Part shown: one piece after another, positions 46,717 through 57,966 of the stretch
Layout of the letters: the number at the start of each line of letters is the position of its first letter
Numbering within the stretch: the stretch's first letter is position 1
Source: Fennellomyces sp. T-0311
Lineage: Eukaryota; Mucoromycota; Mucoromycetes; Mucorales; Lichtheimiaceae
Reading direction: 5' to 3'
Assembly: GCA_025266875.1 (NCBI GenBank)
Contig: JALLLT010000047.1
Coordinates: 62,001 to 126,000 of the forward strand
DNA: 64,000 nucleotides
Notes under the pieces: model-generated
What the model was told of the DNA's origin: nothing
Seen by the model: the letters and a program-made list of their open reading frames with translations, nothing else
The model's database searches: none
Made by a program: the position numbers and the translations under genes

Positions 46717-49700
46717 TGAGTGATACACCCACAGTGAATATTGCGCTTTGGAATGCAACAGGATTACCAAAGCAAACAATCGACTCAATTTTACACCATC
46801 ACATAAACACATCCGTACTATTTATAACTGAAACATGGCTTCTCCCACCGAACAAATACCCCACTTCCTGGGCTCAACATCACACACATGCTATACACCG
46901 AGCTGGACCTAACCGATATCCAGGTCAAATGGGCATCTCATTACTAATTAACCCAGAATGCCCATATCAGGTCAACCTAGTGACGAACTCAGATAGCTCT
47001 TACTCAAAGTATACACTATCGTGCACAATTGCTAAAACTCTTATCCACTGTCTTTATCTTCCTCCAAGTCTATCCGATGAAACCGCTATAGATATTCTAG
47101 ATTCCCTACCCACAGATATACCAGGTATAACTAACATAATTTATTGTGGAGATTTCAATGCGAGGCTCGGTGCTAGAGTGGGCGATCATGATACAAACTC
47201 GCGAGGATGCCGGCTCAATACATGGCTGGATACGAATGGCCAAACTCTGTGGAATGCCGAACTAGCATACGGGATCCCCACTAATATCCCGTACCAAGGA
47301 TCAAGTATAATTGATCTTTTCTTTGGTAATACTCCTCTCACTAATCCAACAATGCAAATTCGTGATGATCTCTCCCTTGATTCTGACCACAAAATTGTCC
47401 ATCTAACATTTACCCCCGAGAATTCCCCGTTAGAGCAAGATCGCACACCGATGCGCCAAATGTGGCACCTAACACGTTTACAGGACACCTCAAAGCGTGA
47501 ACTATACATCACAAATTTTACAACGGCCATCGCTCCAGTATATATGAGGATACAACAATATCTAGCGCCACAAAATGGATACAGCCATGTCCCGCTTGAT
47601 GATCTAACCGATGCTCTAAATACTGCAATATATAGCTCGCTCGACTCTGCAATAGGGCGAAAAGGTAAATCAACGTCCTCGAGACTGAGTTGGTTTTGGA
47701 CGCCGGAATTAGACAAGGCAATTGAAGTTCGAGAACAATGCTATACCAAATGGAGACGTGCCAGAAATGGACCCAACAAACTACATTGGTGGCTAAAACA
47801 TCAAGAGGCCAAAGCAAAATTTCGTCGCACACTAAGCCGCCGGCGCGCTGAAACCTGGAGCGCGTTCTGTGCAAAACTTGATAGCGGAAATTTCACAGCA
47901 GCATCAGCCACTATGAAGAAAATAAGGCATAGTCGTGTTGCTCAAACAACTTTTACGGATCCAGCAGGGCCAACCGTAGCTGCAGATCGAATGGCAGACC
48001 ACTTGGAAAGGATCTTCTCAGGAAGTTCTCTTCCTAATCAACCAACCAGCAACGAGATACACAGCAACTCAAACATGGCTAGCATCGTATTTACTAACAG
48101 CGAAGAAATTGACTCACCTTTTAACACAGATATTGTACAGAACACTATCAAGCACATGCCCAACAAAAAAGCACCGGGAGCCGATCATATACGTGGCGAT
48201 ATGATTAAGCCAATCGTTGAACAACTAACCCCTTCACTTACAGCGTTATTTCAACTTTGCTGGTATACATCCAAAACACCAGAGCTATGGCGGCGGGCAC
48301 AAATAGTACCCATATACAAGAAAGGCTCCCCGAATGACCCGGCCAACTTCCGTCCAATAAGCCTGACATCAATCTTTCGCAAAATAATGGAGAAATGTTT
48401 ACAAGATTCCCTTTTGTCTACTGGCCCCTCACTCGACCCTGTCCAAGGAGGTTTCCGTTCAAGAAGGGGTGCTTTGGACCAAGCCCGCTGTCTCCACGAG
48501 ATCAGTTCCTTGTATAAGAAAGTCCATGGCTCCACCCCAGTTTTGGCATTTTGTGACATCAAGTCAGCATATGATACGGTCGATCGCAGAATTGTTTGGC
48601 AAGCACTAGAAACACACATTTCCTTACCACTACTCCAATTACTCAAGAACCTTTTTGATGACGTTTTTATAGAGATCTTGCTTTCCAATACTGTCTCTCG
48701 TCGCTTCCGCCCTGTTACCGGGGTTTTACAAGGATCTGTTCTATCACCGGCTTTGTATTCTTATTATATCAATTCTCTCCCTACATTTCTTCGCGACGTG
48801 GAAACACAGCTGACACAATCTGAAGAGAGTGACTTTGAACGACTACCTTCGGTCAACATAGGTGGCCAACGCATCAATTGTCTTTTATATGCCGACGATG
48901 TGGCGCTCATCGGCAACTGGCAGACAATACCTGCACTCCTGGCAGCATGTGAAGAACATGGCAACAATCTCGGATATAGATGGAACCCAAACAAGTGTGT
49001 TGTAATGGCCAGCTCTGATCCACCTTCCAACGCATCAGCACAAATTTATGGCACCGAGCTCCCCCGTGCAACATCATTCAAATATCTTGGAATTCCATTC
49101 CAGAAAGATGGTTCGATCGATCCAGCCGCACTTGTTAGCCAAAACACGGCATCAGCAACCAAAAGCATGCACTCACTCTATGCGATTGGTGTACGCCCTA
49201 GATGTCTTGGCCGCCTACTCAGTTCCCAGCTCTATCGACAATTTATCCGACCTATCATGGAATATGGGTTAGCCATTGTTCAACTTAGCAGAACAAACCG
49301 AGAAAAATTGGACCAAGCACAATCGAATTGCCTACGCCTGATCTACGGAGCGCATAAGACCTCATCCACAGCCGTTATGCTACATCTTGCTAGGCTTGTT
49401 CCAATGGCGGATCGGATCACCACTCTCCAAGCCCAATTTCTTGTTCGTGCACACAATCTGCCACCGGATGCCCTGCTCACAATGATGCTACCGGTAATAT
49501 CGAGACTGAAAAGCACAAACCTAGTCCAGTTGAAAACAAATAATGCCATATGGAAAGCCCTACCACCGCCACAAAAAGATACAGCCCCTACAACGCTGAA
49601 GGCGGCCATTCGTAATCACCTTCAGAGCGCCCATGACGCACGATGCAACCGTCGCCATACCAAGCTCTTACGCTCTTGCCGAAAAAAACTTGGAATTGAT

Positions 49701-49760
49701 CGATCATGTGGTTACCTATGTCACGCACAGAGCGCCTACGATGCATTGCATATCGGTTAG
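46716..49760 (+). CDS. LINE ORF2: APE endonuclease and reverse transcriptase
   Basis: A 1014-aa reading. The N-terminal AP-endonuclease-like domain (about 1-235) shows NIALWNATGL, FITETWL, YCGDFNARLG, SSIIDLFFG and SLDSDHKIVHL. The reverse transcriptase shows NFRPISLTSIFRK, FCDIKSAYDTVDRR, GVLQGSVLSPALYS and the catalytic LLYADDVALIG (D727, D728), followed by a thumb region (FIRPIMEYGLAIVQL). A one-base frame change near 49.70-49.75 kb ends this frame early. The expected C-terminal CCHC-like segment (CPQCQRNPGMSRHHFNDC, then PPRSKSRRDYWKIFWP) continues in the +2 frame to 50104. The start overlaps the ORF1 stop as TAATG, implying coupled re-initiation. Confidence 0.85.
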   Translation: MSDTPTVNIALWNATGLPKQTIDSILHHHINTSVLFITETWLLPPNKYPTSWAQHHTHAIHRAGPNRYPGQMGISLLINPECPYQVNLVTNSDSSYSKYTLSCTIAKTLIHCLYLPPSLSDETAIDILDSLPTDIPGITNIIYCGDFNARLGARVGDHDTNSRGCRLNTWLDTNGQTLWNAELAYGIPTNIPYQGSSIIDLFFGNTPLTNPTMQIRDDLSLDSDHKIVHLTFTPENSPLEQDRTPMRQMWHLTRLQDTSKRELYITNFTTAIAPVYMRIQQYLAPQNGYSHVPLDDLTDALNTAIYSSLDSAIGRKGKSTSSRLSWFWTPELDKAIEVREQCYTKWRRARNGPNKLHWWLKHQEAKAKFRRTLSRRRAETWSAFCAKLDSGNFTAASATMKKIRHSRVAQTTFTDPAGPTVAADRMADHLERIFSGSSLPNQPTSNEIHSNSNMASIVFTNSEEIDSPFNTDIVQNTIKHMPNKKAPGADHIRGDMIKPIVEQLTPSLTALFQLCWYTSKTPELWRRAQIVPIYKKGSPNDPANFRPISLTSIFRKIMEKCLQDSLLSTGPSLDPVQGGFRSRRGALDQARCLHEISSLYKKVHGSTPVLAFCDIKSAYDTVDRRIVWQALETHISLPLLQLLKNLFDDVFIEILLSNTVSRRFRPVTGVLQGSVLSPALYSYYINSLPTFLRDVETQLTQSEESDFERLPSVNIGGQRINCLLYADDVALIGNWQTIPALLAACEEHGNNLGYRWNPNKCVVMASSDPPSNASAQIYGTELPRATSFKYLGIPFQKDGSIDPAALVSQNTASATKSMHSLYAIGVRPRCLGRLLSSQLYRQFIRPIMEYGLAIVQLSRTNREKLDQAQSNCLRLIYGAHKTSSTAVMLHLARLVPMADRITTLQAQFLVRAHNLPPDALLTMMLPVISRLKSTNLVQLKTNNAIWKALPPPQKDTAPTTLKAAIRNHLQSAHDARCNRRHTKLLRSCRKKLGIDRSCGYLCHAQSAYDALHIG

Positions 49761-50140
49761 GTTGGCTACCTAATAGAAAACCAGCACCATGCCCACAATG
49801 TCAACGCAATCCTGGTATGAGTCGCCACCATTTCAATGATTGTTTTCAAGTCCACCGCAAACTGTGCCTGCCACTGACTGTCGATGATCCTATATCACAC
49901 ATTCTCAACCGTTTACCAAAATCACCACCTCGCTCCAAATCAAGGCGTGACTATTGGAAGATCTTCTGGCCAAGACTATGCGCACTACTTGAAACGTTTG
50001 ACCGACGTTGCAATCCGGACCGAAGCCACAGAACAACACCTTCTGATCAACATGGCAAAGCACTCATCGAATGGATGGAGCCTCTGGCCCCAGTGTCACT
50101 GTAATCCACGTCGTACCCTTTTCCCCTCTCCCCCCCCCAC

Positions 50141-50174
50141 AAAAAAAAAAAAGAAAAAAGAAAAAAAAAAAAAG

Positions 50175-50207
<33 letters not shown>

Positions 50208-50222
50208 AAAAAAAAAAAAAAG
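50141..50222. repeat. A-rich tract inside LINE 3' UTR
   Basis: About 80 nt of A with scattered G, preceded by a C-run. In the related copies B and C the matching place has only about nine A residues, so the tract expanded in copy A. The true 3' end of the element lies 270 bp further on, so this is not its poly(A) tail. Confidence 0.7.
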
Positions 50223-50501
50223 GAAAAGATTTTTTCGTAACTCTTAGTAACTGTAACGGAAATGTACCGCTTCCTTCCGACTTTACTTTGTATCCCCTAC
50301 TAATAACTTCTTTATTGTTTCCTTTTCAGTTCTTTTCTCAACCTTGTATCTTTTTCTTATGTCTTCCTCCTTTTCCCTGCTGCCGGGCAGGTTTTTCATT
50401 TCTAATCCTTTAAATGGAACAGACGAGAGCGGAAAGCTGAGATCAGCGAGCGTTCACTAAAAACGTCATTCAATAAAACCCAACTTTATCCTGTATTAGC
50501 A

Positions 50502-50794
50502 CCCATTGCAACCCACATCGCCCGTTACTTCATAAAAAAAAACCTTTTCATCCCCAACAAGTATATGGTTACGGATTAGTCCCCCTTCCATCCGACTTTT
50601 ACTTTGTATTCCATTCTACTCTATCATCTTTCCTTTTTTATTGTTTTCTTACATTGTTCCCTTTCTCATGACTACTTCTTTTCCCCTAATGCCGCATAGG
50701 GTTTTCATTTCCTTATTCAACCGGATCAGACGAGAGCGGAAAGCTGTGATCAGCGCGCTTCACTTACGTCGTCAATAAAGACTTTTATTTCATC
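50502..50794 (+). mobile_element. 5'-truncated LINE 3' UTR fragment (copy B)
   Basis: A 293-bp fragment matching the 3' UTR of copy C almost base for base (TTGCAACCCACATCGCCCG at the start, TTTATTTCATC at the end). It lies between two copies of CTGTATTAGCA (50491-50501 and 50795-50805). Together with copy A this gives three copies of the same 11-mer around two LINE insertions, meaning two integrations at the same target site. Confidence 0.8.
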
Positions 50795-50819
50795 CTGTAT
50801 TAGCAGTCCTTAACGACAT

Positions 50820-51590
50820 TTTAGCTGTGCGTTGGCATTGATAATATATCCCGATATCATGGCGTACAGCCGAGGTAGTTCCAATATACAAAAAGGAGAC
50901 CCAACGGAGGCCAGAAATTACAGACCTGTCAATCCAACGAGTGTACTGAGGAAACTTCTTGAATGCTGCTCACTGCCAAAAACCCTCGAAGCAATGCCAG
51001 CATTAGACATAGCACAAGGAGATTTCTGCCATAAGATAAGTGCCCTCGATCAAGCCTTTGCACTCAATATGATCGTCCGCAGGTACACCCGTCAGTATGG
51101 GGAGCCGTCAGTATAATCACTCCTCCACATCAAACAAACATATGATTCAAGCTCACGCGATTTCATATGGTCAACGTTGCAGGGAAACCTGCCGAGCGCT
51201 CTGTCCCGTATAATCCGCCACCTATTCGACGATGTGCGCATTAGCGTAATTTTGCAAAGCTATCAATCGCGCTTCATGTACACTACGGGTTTTAATTCAC
51301 GGCAAATCAACGGGATATCTTAAAATTATCTTCAAGTGCGGCAAAGCTTCACAATACTACGGCAAATCTTCTCTAGTGTTTTAGCGATAAACTTGTTGTT
51401 CCTTCATCAGGAGAGTTTTACATCGGTTGAACATACATATATATGTCCATCCGAATCTTACTGGGTGCTAATAAAGCTATATATGGTCACTACGGGAAAT
51501 CTTCAGAAACCTGCGGCATATCTATTTTGGTCGGAGGACTTCACGTGAAAAATTAGACGCGTTTTCCTTTACTCTTCACACCCATCCATG
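50820..51590 (+). mobile_element. Decayed LINE, reverse transcriptase fragment
   Basis: The frame at 50832-51116 reads IQKGDPTEARNYRPVNPTS, then AQGDFCHKISALDQAF. It parallels the RT fingers of the large LINE (YKKGSPNDPANFRPISLTS, then QGGFRSRRGALDQAR). The following sequence (near 51121-51300, TFDDVRISVILQ-like) continues with stops in all frames. It is an old copy of a related element, later interrupted by the MITE at 51812. Ends are approximate. Confidence 0.6.
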
Positions 51591-51811
51591 AAATGACAAA
51601 CATCCCAATATTAAAAAGCATTTTCCGGAGAAAATTCCAATCCCATCGCTGTGATGGCCTTTTCTTCAGAAGCCTTATAACTGAGACTCAGCATATTGCA
51701 GATTGTATCGCCAAATCAGGGCTTGTCGAGAAAGCAAAGACTGTGAAAAATAGACACCAAAAGAAGAAGGAAGCTTGAAGAGGCTTATAGCTATGTGATG
51801 AATATAAGGTA

Positions 51812-51983
51812 CAGTGGTCGCTTTATATAATGATACTTTATATAACGATAATTCACTATAACGATACGATTCTCGATGCACCAATACGGTAATCACTGCC
51901 AAATCCCATTTTATATAACGATATTTTGATATAAAGATAAAGTTTGGGTTACACCATCGTATCGTTATATAAAGCGGCCACTG
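51812..51983. mobile_element. 172-bp MITE with CAGTG ends, copy B
   Basis: Starts CAGTGGTCGCTTTATATAA and ends TTATATAAAGCGGCCACTG, with TA at 51810-51811 and 51984-51985. Same family as 1194-1367, sharing the central AATCACTGCCAAATCCCATT. It lies between fragments of a decayed LINE. Confidence 0.8.
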
Positions 51984-52240
51984 TATACTGGATGCTGTTT
52001 CTACAACTTTATACTGATTGCTTGCAGTGCTGAAAATGACAAATCCAGTCGCGATGGCTAATCTCGTAATGAATATGAAGGTAATGAAAGTCCAATTCAA
52101 TAAGTGTAAGATTTTCATATTGGATATCGAGCTGTTTACTAGCTTTTCATTTTAACCAAAGTGACCACCAATACAACTGTGATATTGGTGACAGTTGTGG
52201 TAAGAGCGATGGGTAACCAAGCACCACACACGCCCCCAGC

Positions 52241-52668
52241 ATGCCAGTGGGTCTGGACGCGCCAATGGACGATTTTAACGCACCAGCAGACGACAAATCC
52301 GAACAGACAAGTAAGATACTATTTATTGAATCGGTGGTCAAGCATGGATTTTCGAGAGAAGGTGGTGGGGGTACGAGTGGTAAAGGTGTCAGTGATGAGA
52401 GTACAAATGATGAAGATGACAGTGATTTAGTGGTTAGTGACAAAGAAGATCCGAGCGACCTCGATGAGCCTTCTCTGAAAAAGACATCTTTATAAAAAAA
52501 AAGCCAGAGCAAACCAAGCCAGGTAAAAGTACATCAAAGGAAGTGGACACAGGCAAGCGTAAGCGATCATCCGTCATCAACAGTGATATTGGAAGCTCAG
52601 GAAAAAAAGGTAGCAATTCTAGTGAAAAAGATAGCAAAGACGAAAAAACAACAGAAAAAATAGTGTAG
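52241..52668 (+). pseudogene. Acidic/Ser-Lys-rich coding remnant
   Basis: The frame 52241-52495 reads MPVGLDAPMDDFNAPADD and continues with an acidic run (STNDEDDSDLVVSDKEDPSD). After an A9 homopolymer near 52494 a second frame continues to a TAG at 52666-52668 with GKSTSKEVDTGKRKRSS and GSSGKKGSNSSEKDSKDEK. The pair looks like one low-complexity, nuclear-type protein broken by a homopolymer frameshift. It could equally be a chance open stretch or the tail of a transposon ORF. No known domain. Confidence 0.3.
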
Positions 52669-53099
52669 ACTGCGGCTGCTTAATACCCAGACGAGAGCTC
52701 GAAAACGAAGCACCTTAACTCTTAAATAGAACGATTGTTTATATCATCATTTTCATTGTATTTTTGTTCCTCTATCATCCGAAAGCTATGGTTTAAGCGT
52801 ATTCATATTATGGCCGATCTACGGCGAATCTACTAAAAAACACTGCAAATCTCTGGAGATAAAATCTACGAAATGGTCGAAATTTGGAGATTTGCCGAGT
52901 TGTAGATTTGTAGAGATTTGCCGTAGATGTAACGTAGCAAAATAACCTGTGGTGACACCCGACACACGGTGCATTATAACGGTCTATCGTCAGCACGTTG
53001 TTGTAGATCACTTTCATCGACTCACTTCCAAATCGACTTCGCATCTGAGTGTGTATTCTAGGACAGCAACCATCATTTTTTCGTACAACATCTGCACCA

Positions 53100-54470
53100 A
53101 TACGAAAGCAATAGTACAGATGCTGCTCTATAGTGGAAGTCCAAATCATTGCTTCCGAAAAGACCGTCCTGATTCCGCGCACACGATAATGTCAGCACTT
53201 TTATATGCCGATGATGTTGTACCCTTGGATTCTACAAATTATATGGTTCACCTCCTGGTCTTGGCAGAATGATGCTCACTCAACTATAGATATCGATGGT
53301 ACCCTGACAAACACGCCATAATCAAACCCCCCATTGTCATCAGCAACTAATTCACATATCAGCCGAGTACCAACACATATATAAGCTACACGGCACAACG
53401 AGAAGCAAAGTCAAAAACTTCCAATACCTTGGCCTCCCGTTTACATGCCACGGTATAGAGGCTGACATGCTTATCAATCAACGCATCACTAAGGCTACAG
53501 GCAGTATGGCTTGCTACGACAACTCGAGATACACCGATACAGCACTGGATTTGACCAGCATTTCGCACATACTTTATTTTATTCGACCGATCTTCAAATA
53601 TGGGCTGGCCACGATAGCTCTATTAGTCAGTCAGTTCGACAGTTGCAAAAAGCACAGATCGGATGCATCAAAACAACACTCAATCGTAACAGCAACCAAG
53701 TTTTCAACCATAGTATCAATAGTACTAGCCTGCATCCCATCAATGCAGATAAGGCCCCGTGCACTACAGCTCTAATTCGTCACGCGACTCCGCTCCCTGC
53801 CAGTCTCAACAATACAATGGCTTGTGCAGTGGAACTGGTCATCCTATGGGATACCGAGGAGTCAGGCGATTCCCAATGGCGGCGATTAACTACAACCAAT
53901 CCCTCCCATCAAGTATACATCAAGATATCCAAAGGGCAAGATCCACCAGTCAACCCAACTGTTATGGCCATCAACAAGAAGTGCGACGAAGAGTTTATCT
54001 GCTGCTGCAACAAGTTCAAGGCAGTTCGATGCCTTAGATCATAGCGTATAGTATACCCAATTTTACAGCTCTTGGCCACTTCCAAAGTTCGACACCGTCT
54101 GGTCAAATGGCGAATGCACTGGCTTCCATTATATCCGTTGAAAGAATGTGAGTTTTGTGCACCTGCGGCATCCAGAGAACACTATCCCTTATGTCCATCA
54201 CTGCAGCCACTACACCAAGAACTACTCGATACATACGGTTCACTTCCAAATCTGAGCGACGAACTACAACCATTTGATCATGTCATGAACAATCTTCCAC
54301 GCTCAGATGATGGACTAACCCGAGGCAAATGTAAGACAGCAAGGTCCTCAGAAAGGTTGAAGAGCTGAGCCATAAGCATGTGGGTTCCAACGATGACAAA
54401 CAGGACCCCGGGGAGGAACTGCAAGGGACAGCACCAGCAGCCATAGATGGCCAAGATTGAGAGGATTATG
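53100..54470 (+). mobile_element. Decayed LINE, RT palm to C-terminus
   Basis: Fragments in order: SALLYADDVVPLD (catalytic YADD, near 53200), [16 protein letters not shown] (near 53420), [16 protein letters not shown] (near 53580), then RLVKWRMHWLPLYPLKECEF with CEFC..H..C (near 54090-54185) and a tail FDHVMNNLPRS. The order matches ORF2 of the large LINE (YADDVALIG, FKYLGIPFQKDG, FIRPIMEYGLAIVQL, YRLGWLP with CPQC). It is riddled with stops and frame changes. It is probably the 3' part of the same old copy as 50820-51590. Confidence 0.65.
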
Positions 54471-54750
54471 TTTCTTTTACGCCACTATCTTATCAAACAG
54501 GCCTGTCTTTTCCCCAATAGGGTTTTTCAGATATGAAAAATGATCTTCTTCTACTTTTACTATGTACACTTGTACCGTAAGGAAGCGACCATAATCCTAT
54601 AAGGACGGTTCTACTAGTCTTCCACTGACAAATACAGTACTTTTCAACTAAATATTAAGTATACCGTAACTTTTCAAAGCAGTTTTAATAATATATGTAT
54701 AATGTGGCATGAAAATATAGGGATGCAAAGTGAAGATGAGACCTCGCTAG

Positions 54751-56588
54751 TTAGACAATGGGTTTGACTAACAGGGTCATATTTGGTGATGGCCGCAGGG
54801 TAAGCATCTGTCGCTTTTTGAAGACGAATTCAGGTTTCTCAAAGAACTGGAACTTGGTGATCAAGATAGCCAGAATGATCTTGAGCTCAATGAGGGCGAA
54901 ACGGTATCCAATGCACTGGCGCCCACCAGCCAAGAAAGGCAAGTAGTCATAAGGTCCGGCTTTGGCTGCAGCCTCTTCATCCCAGCGACTTGGTCGGAAT
55001 TCTTCTGCATCTTCACCCCACAGCTCCTTGTTGTGATGATTCACGATCAGTGGCAAAAAAACATCAGTACCCTTTGGAATCACATAATTCTTCAGAGTAA
55101 CATCCTTGGCTGCAACTCTCGATGTCAAAGGAACCACCGGAATCAATCGCGACGTTTCGCGACAGACATTGTCAAGCAGATGCAGTTTGTTAATCACTTC
55201 GAACGATGGAATGCCAGCACCGTCGAATCCTGTTTCAAACGGATCATCATGGAATACGCGGTGCTTCATGTTGACTTTTTCAAAGAGAGGCGTGACCTCG
55301 GCTCGCAGCGCATCTTGGATATCTTGGTGTTGTGCCAGCAACCACAGGCACCACGACAGCGAAGCCGCTGTAGTCTCGTGCCTATGATATCGGTATCAAT
55401 GGATGGAAGGGCTTGTCATATCACTACGGTACCCAGCTGCCAAGAACGTCAAGCATTGATTTCTTAATTCCTCAGCTGTGAATCCCTGACCAGACTCGTC
55501 ATTTGAAAGACGAATCATCAACGCGAGCAAATGGTTCTCCAACGCCTTGTTCTTTACGCCTGTGCGCTCAATGCCTCGCTGCACCACATCCCTGCTTTCT
55601 TTGTCCAACACTTCCAATGCTCTCTTCAGCTCACGGTTACGCTGGGTTGGTAGGTGACGGATCATAGGGATAAACAAACCCAACATGCCAATAATAGATG
55701 GAGCCTTGGGATCAAAGATTGTCTGATATGCCCAGCCCAACTTGTTAATCTTATCCGTACCGTCGTATCGAACCGCATTAAATTCTTGTCCAAATCCACC
55801 GAGACCGATTTCGTCCAACGTTGCAAGCGAAAGACCATGCGAGACTATGATCTCGACAGCTTCATCCGCCGTACTTTGCTTTGCTTTGATTTCATCCATC
55901 CATTTTTCATACAGTTGGACTGGGGGGACAAAGAGGATGGGAGTCAGGTCACGAATGGCTTGCAACGAGAACGCAGGGTTTAACATTTTACGTTGTCGAC
56001 GGTGTACATCACCCTACATAGTGTGTAAGATCAAGCAATGGTTTTGTTGCACGGTGAAGTATATATACCTCCGAAACTAGAAGCCCATGACCAAGAATAC
56101 GACCAAGAAACCGGGCACCTTCAGGTGTTTTTGTGAAATCATAGTGTTGCGTCATAAGCACTTGTTTTAACGCATCCGGATCAGAGACCATGAGACGAGG
56201 TTTATTCCAAGGACCATGGTACAAAAGTATGCCTCCATACTTTTTGGTCCATCTTTTGTGTGGTGCACCGGACTTTTTTGTAACCATAAGCGACTCTACT
56301 TTTTTAACTGTTTTTCGTCATGTTTACCTCCTCGCGGATAATAGTTCGCATGTTTCCGAGAAATGGAATCCAGTCCACAGGTGGGCCAGGAATGCTGGCA
56401 AGAGGGTGTAAATAAAGCCGATACACGATGTATTTTGATATCGCGTATGTAATGGTGCTCGTTACTCCTAGAGCCAAGAGAACTTGCTTGACAGATGCAT
56501 CAATTCCAAGCGGAAGAGAGATGTAAGCCTCGATGTGCCTTTCAACATTTTGTATTATTTTCTGGGCGTTTTCGATGATAGGCACCAT
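54751..56588 (-). CDS. Cytochrome P450 monooxygenase
   Basis: Four exons (56328..56588, 56069..56293, 55433..56013, 54751..55381) give 565 aa. The N-terminal membrane anchor is at about 34-58, followed by the proline hinge IPGPP (66-70), typical of ER-bound P450s. Features are WxxxR-like HRRQRKML after the second intron, the I-helix LAAGHETTA formed across the last intron (G356 at the junction), ExxR as ETSR (E431, R434), a PERF-like EEFRPSRWDE, and the heme-binding FLAGGRQCIGYRFA (ligand C512). All catalytic motifs are intact. It needs a reductase partner; the substrate and CYP family cannot be assigned by eye. The start at 56588 is preferred over upstream in-frame positions because a TATA-like TATATATATATAC lies just before it (about 56632). 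It is surrounded by transposon debris. Confidence 0.88.
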
Positions 56589-57625
56589 GGTAAAGCTGAG
56601 AGAAAGAATTCTACGGATTTTTCTAATGGGTGTATATATATATACGTCCATGTCCATAAAAGGTAAGCTGACGACACCATCGCGCAGTTTAGATAACCCG
56701 TTCCGAATCCCTAATTCGTACACTGTTCGTATTACCATAGACCCATACGGAGGTAATTATATATGGAAACTATTCCAAAGCTGCCAAATGTGTATTGCAT
56801 TAAGATGTACACAAGGACATATCTACTGATGATGAATCAGGCAATTATTCGTGTCAAGCACTTTCTCGAATATTTCGATGACGCAGCCCTTTATCGAACT
56901 ATATATATATAGTCATGCGTTTTTGATATTACCCAATAGTGGGGGTGGATAAAAAGCCATTTATCTAAAAAGCTCGCTGTTTGAAATCTTGGCACTGTTG
57001 GGAGCTCAATTTCTCATACCACTGCTTTAAAAGAGACCAACTTGATCGCTTTCAGCTTAGTGCTTTGGACGTTTTATTTATGAACATTGCTACGGACGCA
57101 CAACTTTTTATATTGAAAGTGCACGTAACAAACAAACAACCCTCCGAAGGTAGGCTTTCACTATATCCGTATGCTAAATGTAAATCTAAAAGTTATACAT
57201 ATCAACTTGTCCATTCCTAGGATAAGTGAAACATGAACTACAGTATATATTCAATGTGTGTGTACCGAGTGGATTTATGTACACCTAAGAGACTTAACTA
57301 TGGTGGGACTAACTATCCTAAAATTCTTTAATGTTCATATTATGGATGGATGGGCAATATCGTATTTTACTTTAATATTTTTTGTGGCGAACCACAATAA
57401 TATATATGCACATTAAGGAGATGGGTCAAACATCTACATGGTAATACCTTATTTTTTACCCAGGAGCGGGTATTAGTATCTCCAGTCAAAGATACGTATA
57501 AAAGAGAGAGAGGGAGAGAATTCAGCCATTAAAGACATCATTGAGTTATTCAGATTCTCAGCGAACTCTATGTCATGTAGTACCGGTCTCTATTTACGAT
57601 GTTCTCTCAGCATAGTTTGAATACG
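56589..57625. other. P450 5' flank, no other gene
   Basis: The TATA-like run at 56632-56645 probably belongs to the P450 promoter. The remainder is AT-rich with no supportable gene. Confidence 0.45.
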
Positions 57626-57966
57626 GAAACACAAGCTAACTGAACCCTGAACATACATAACTTATAATTAACACAGTCAAAAGGTATATGAAATGTTATC
57701 TATGTAATAAACTTGTACGTTTTTTTGGCTTAAGTTGAGTCGATATTACTCACAAACGTTTTAACCTTTCGTTGTGTCTCTCACTGATAGATCTCTATCC
57801 CGGAAAAGTATATTTGGATCAAACACAAATCGACTAAGCCGCGATACTCGACAATTACCTGTGAATCTTTATTTTGGATATATATCTATCGCTTCCTTGT
57901 CAATTATTAAAATCATCAACCGCTACCTGTCTTGAGCAATAATTTCCTGGTCACTTCCGGTAGCGT

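Larger units (their letters stand above)
45092..50490 (+). mobile_element. LINE retrotransposon, nearly full length (copy A)
   Basis: About 5.4 kb: a 5' UTR of about 137 bp, ORF1 (45229-46716), ORF2 with APE-type endonuclease and reverse transcriptase (46716-49760, C-terminal part shifted to another frame up to about 50104), an A-rich tract at about 50141-50222, and a 3' UTR of about 270 bp ending TTTATC without a poly(A) tail. It is flanked by the 11-bp direct repeat CTGTATTAGCA at 45081-45091 and 50491-50501, whose first three bases are the end of the pogo-type element. One frameshift suggests it is recently inactive. Confidence 0.85.

Noticed and set aside
50141..50222. Poly(A) tail marking the LINE end
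   Set aside because: Another 270 bp of element-specific 3' UTR follows before the target duplication.
50491..50805. CTGTATTAGCA as the true 3' terminus of the LINE
   Set aside because: Copy C ends ...TTTCATC followed by CTGTAACAG, so sequence after CTGTA differs and is target-derived; the same 11-mer also stands before copy A at 45081.
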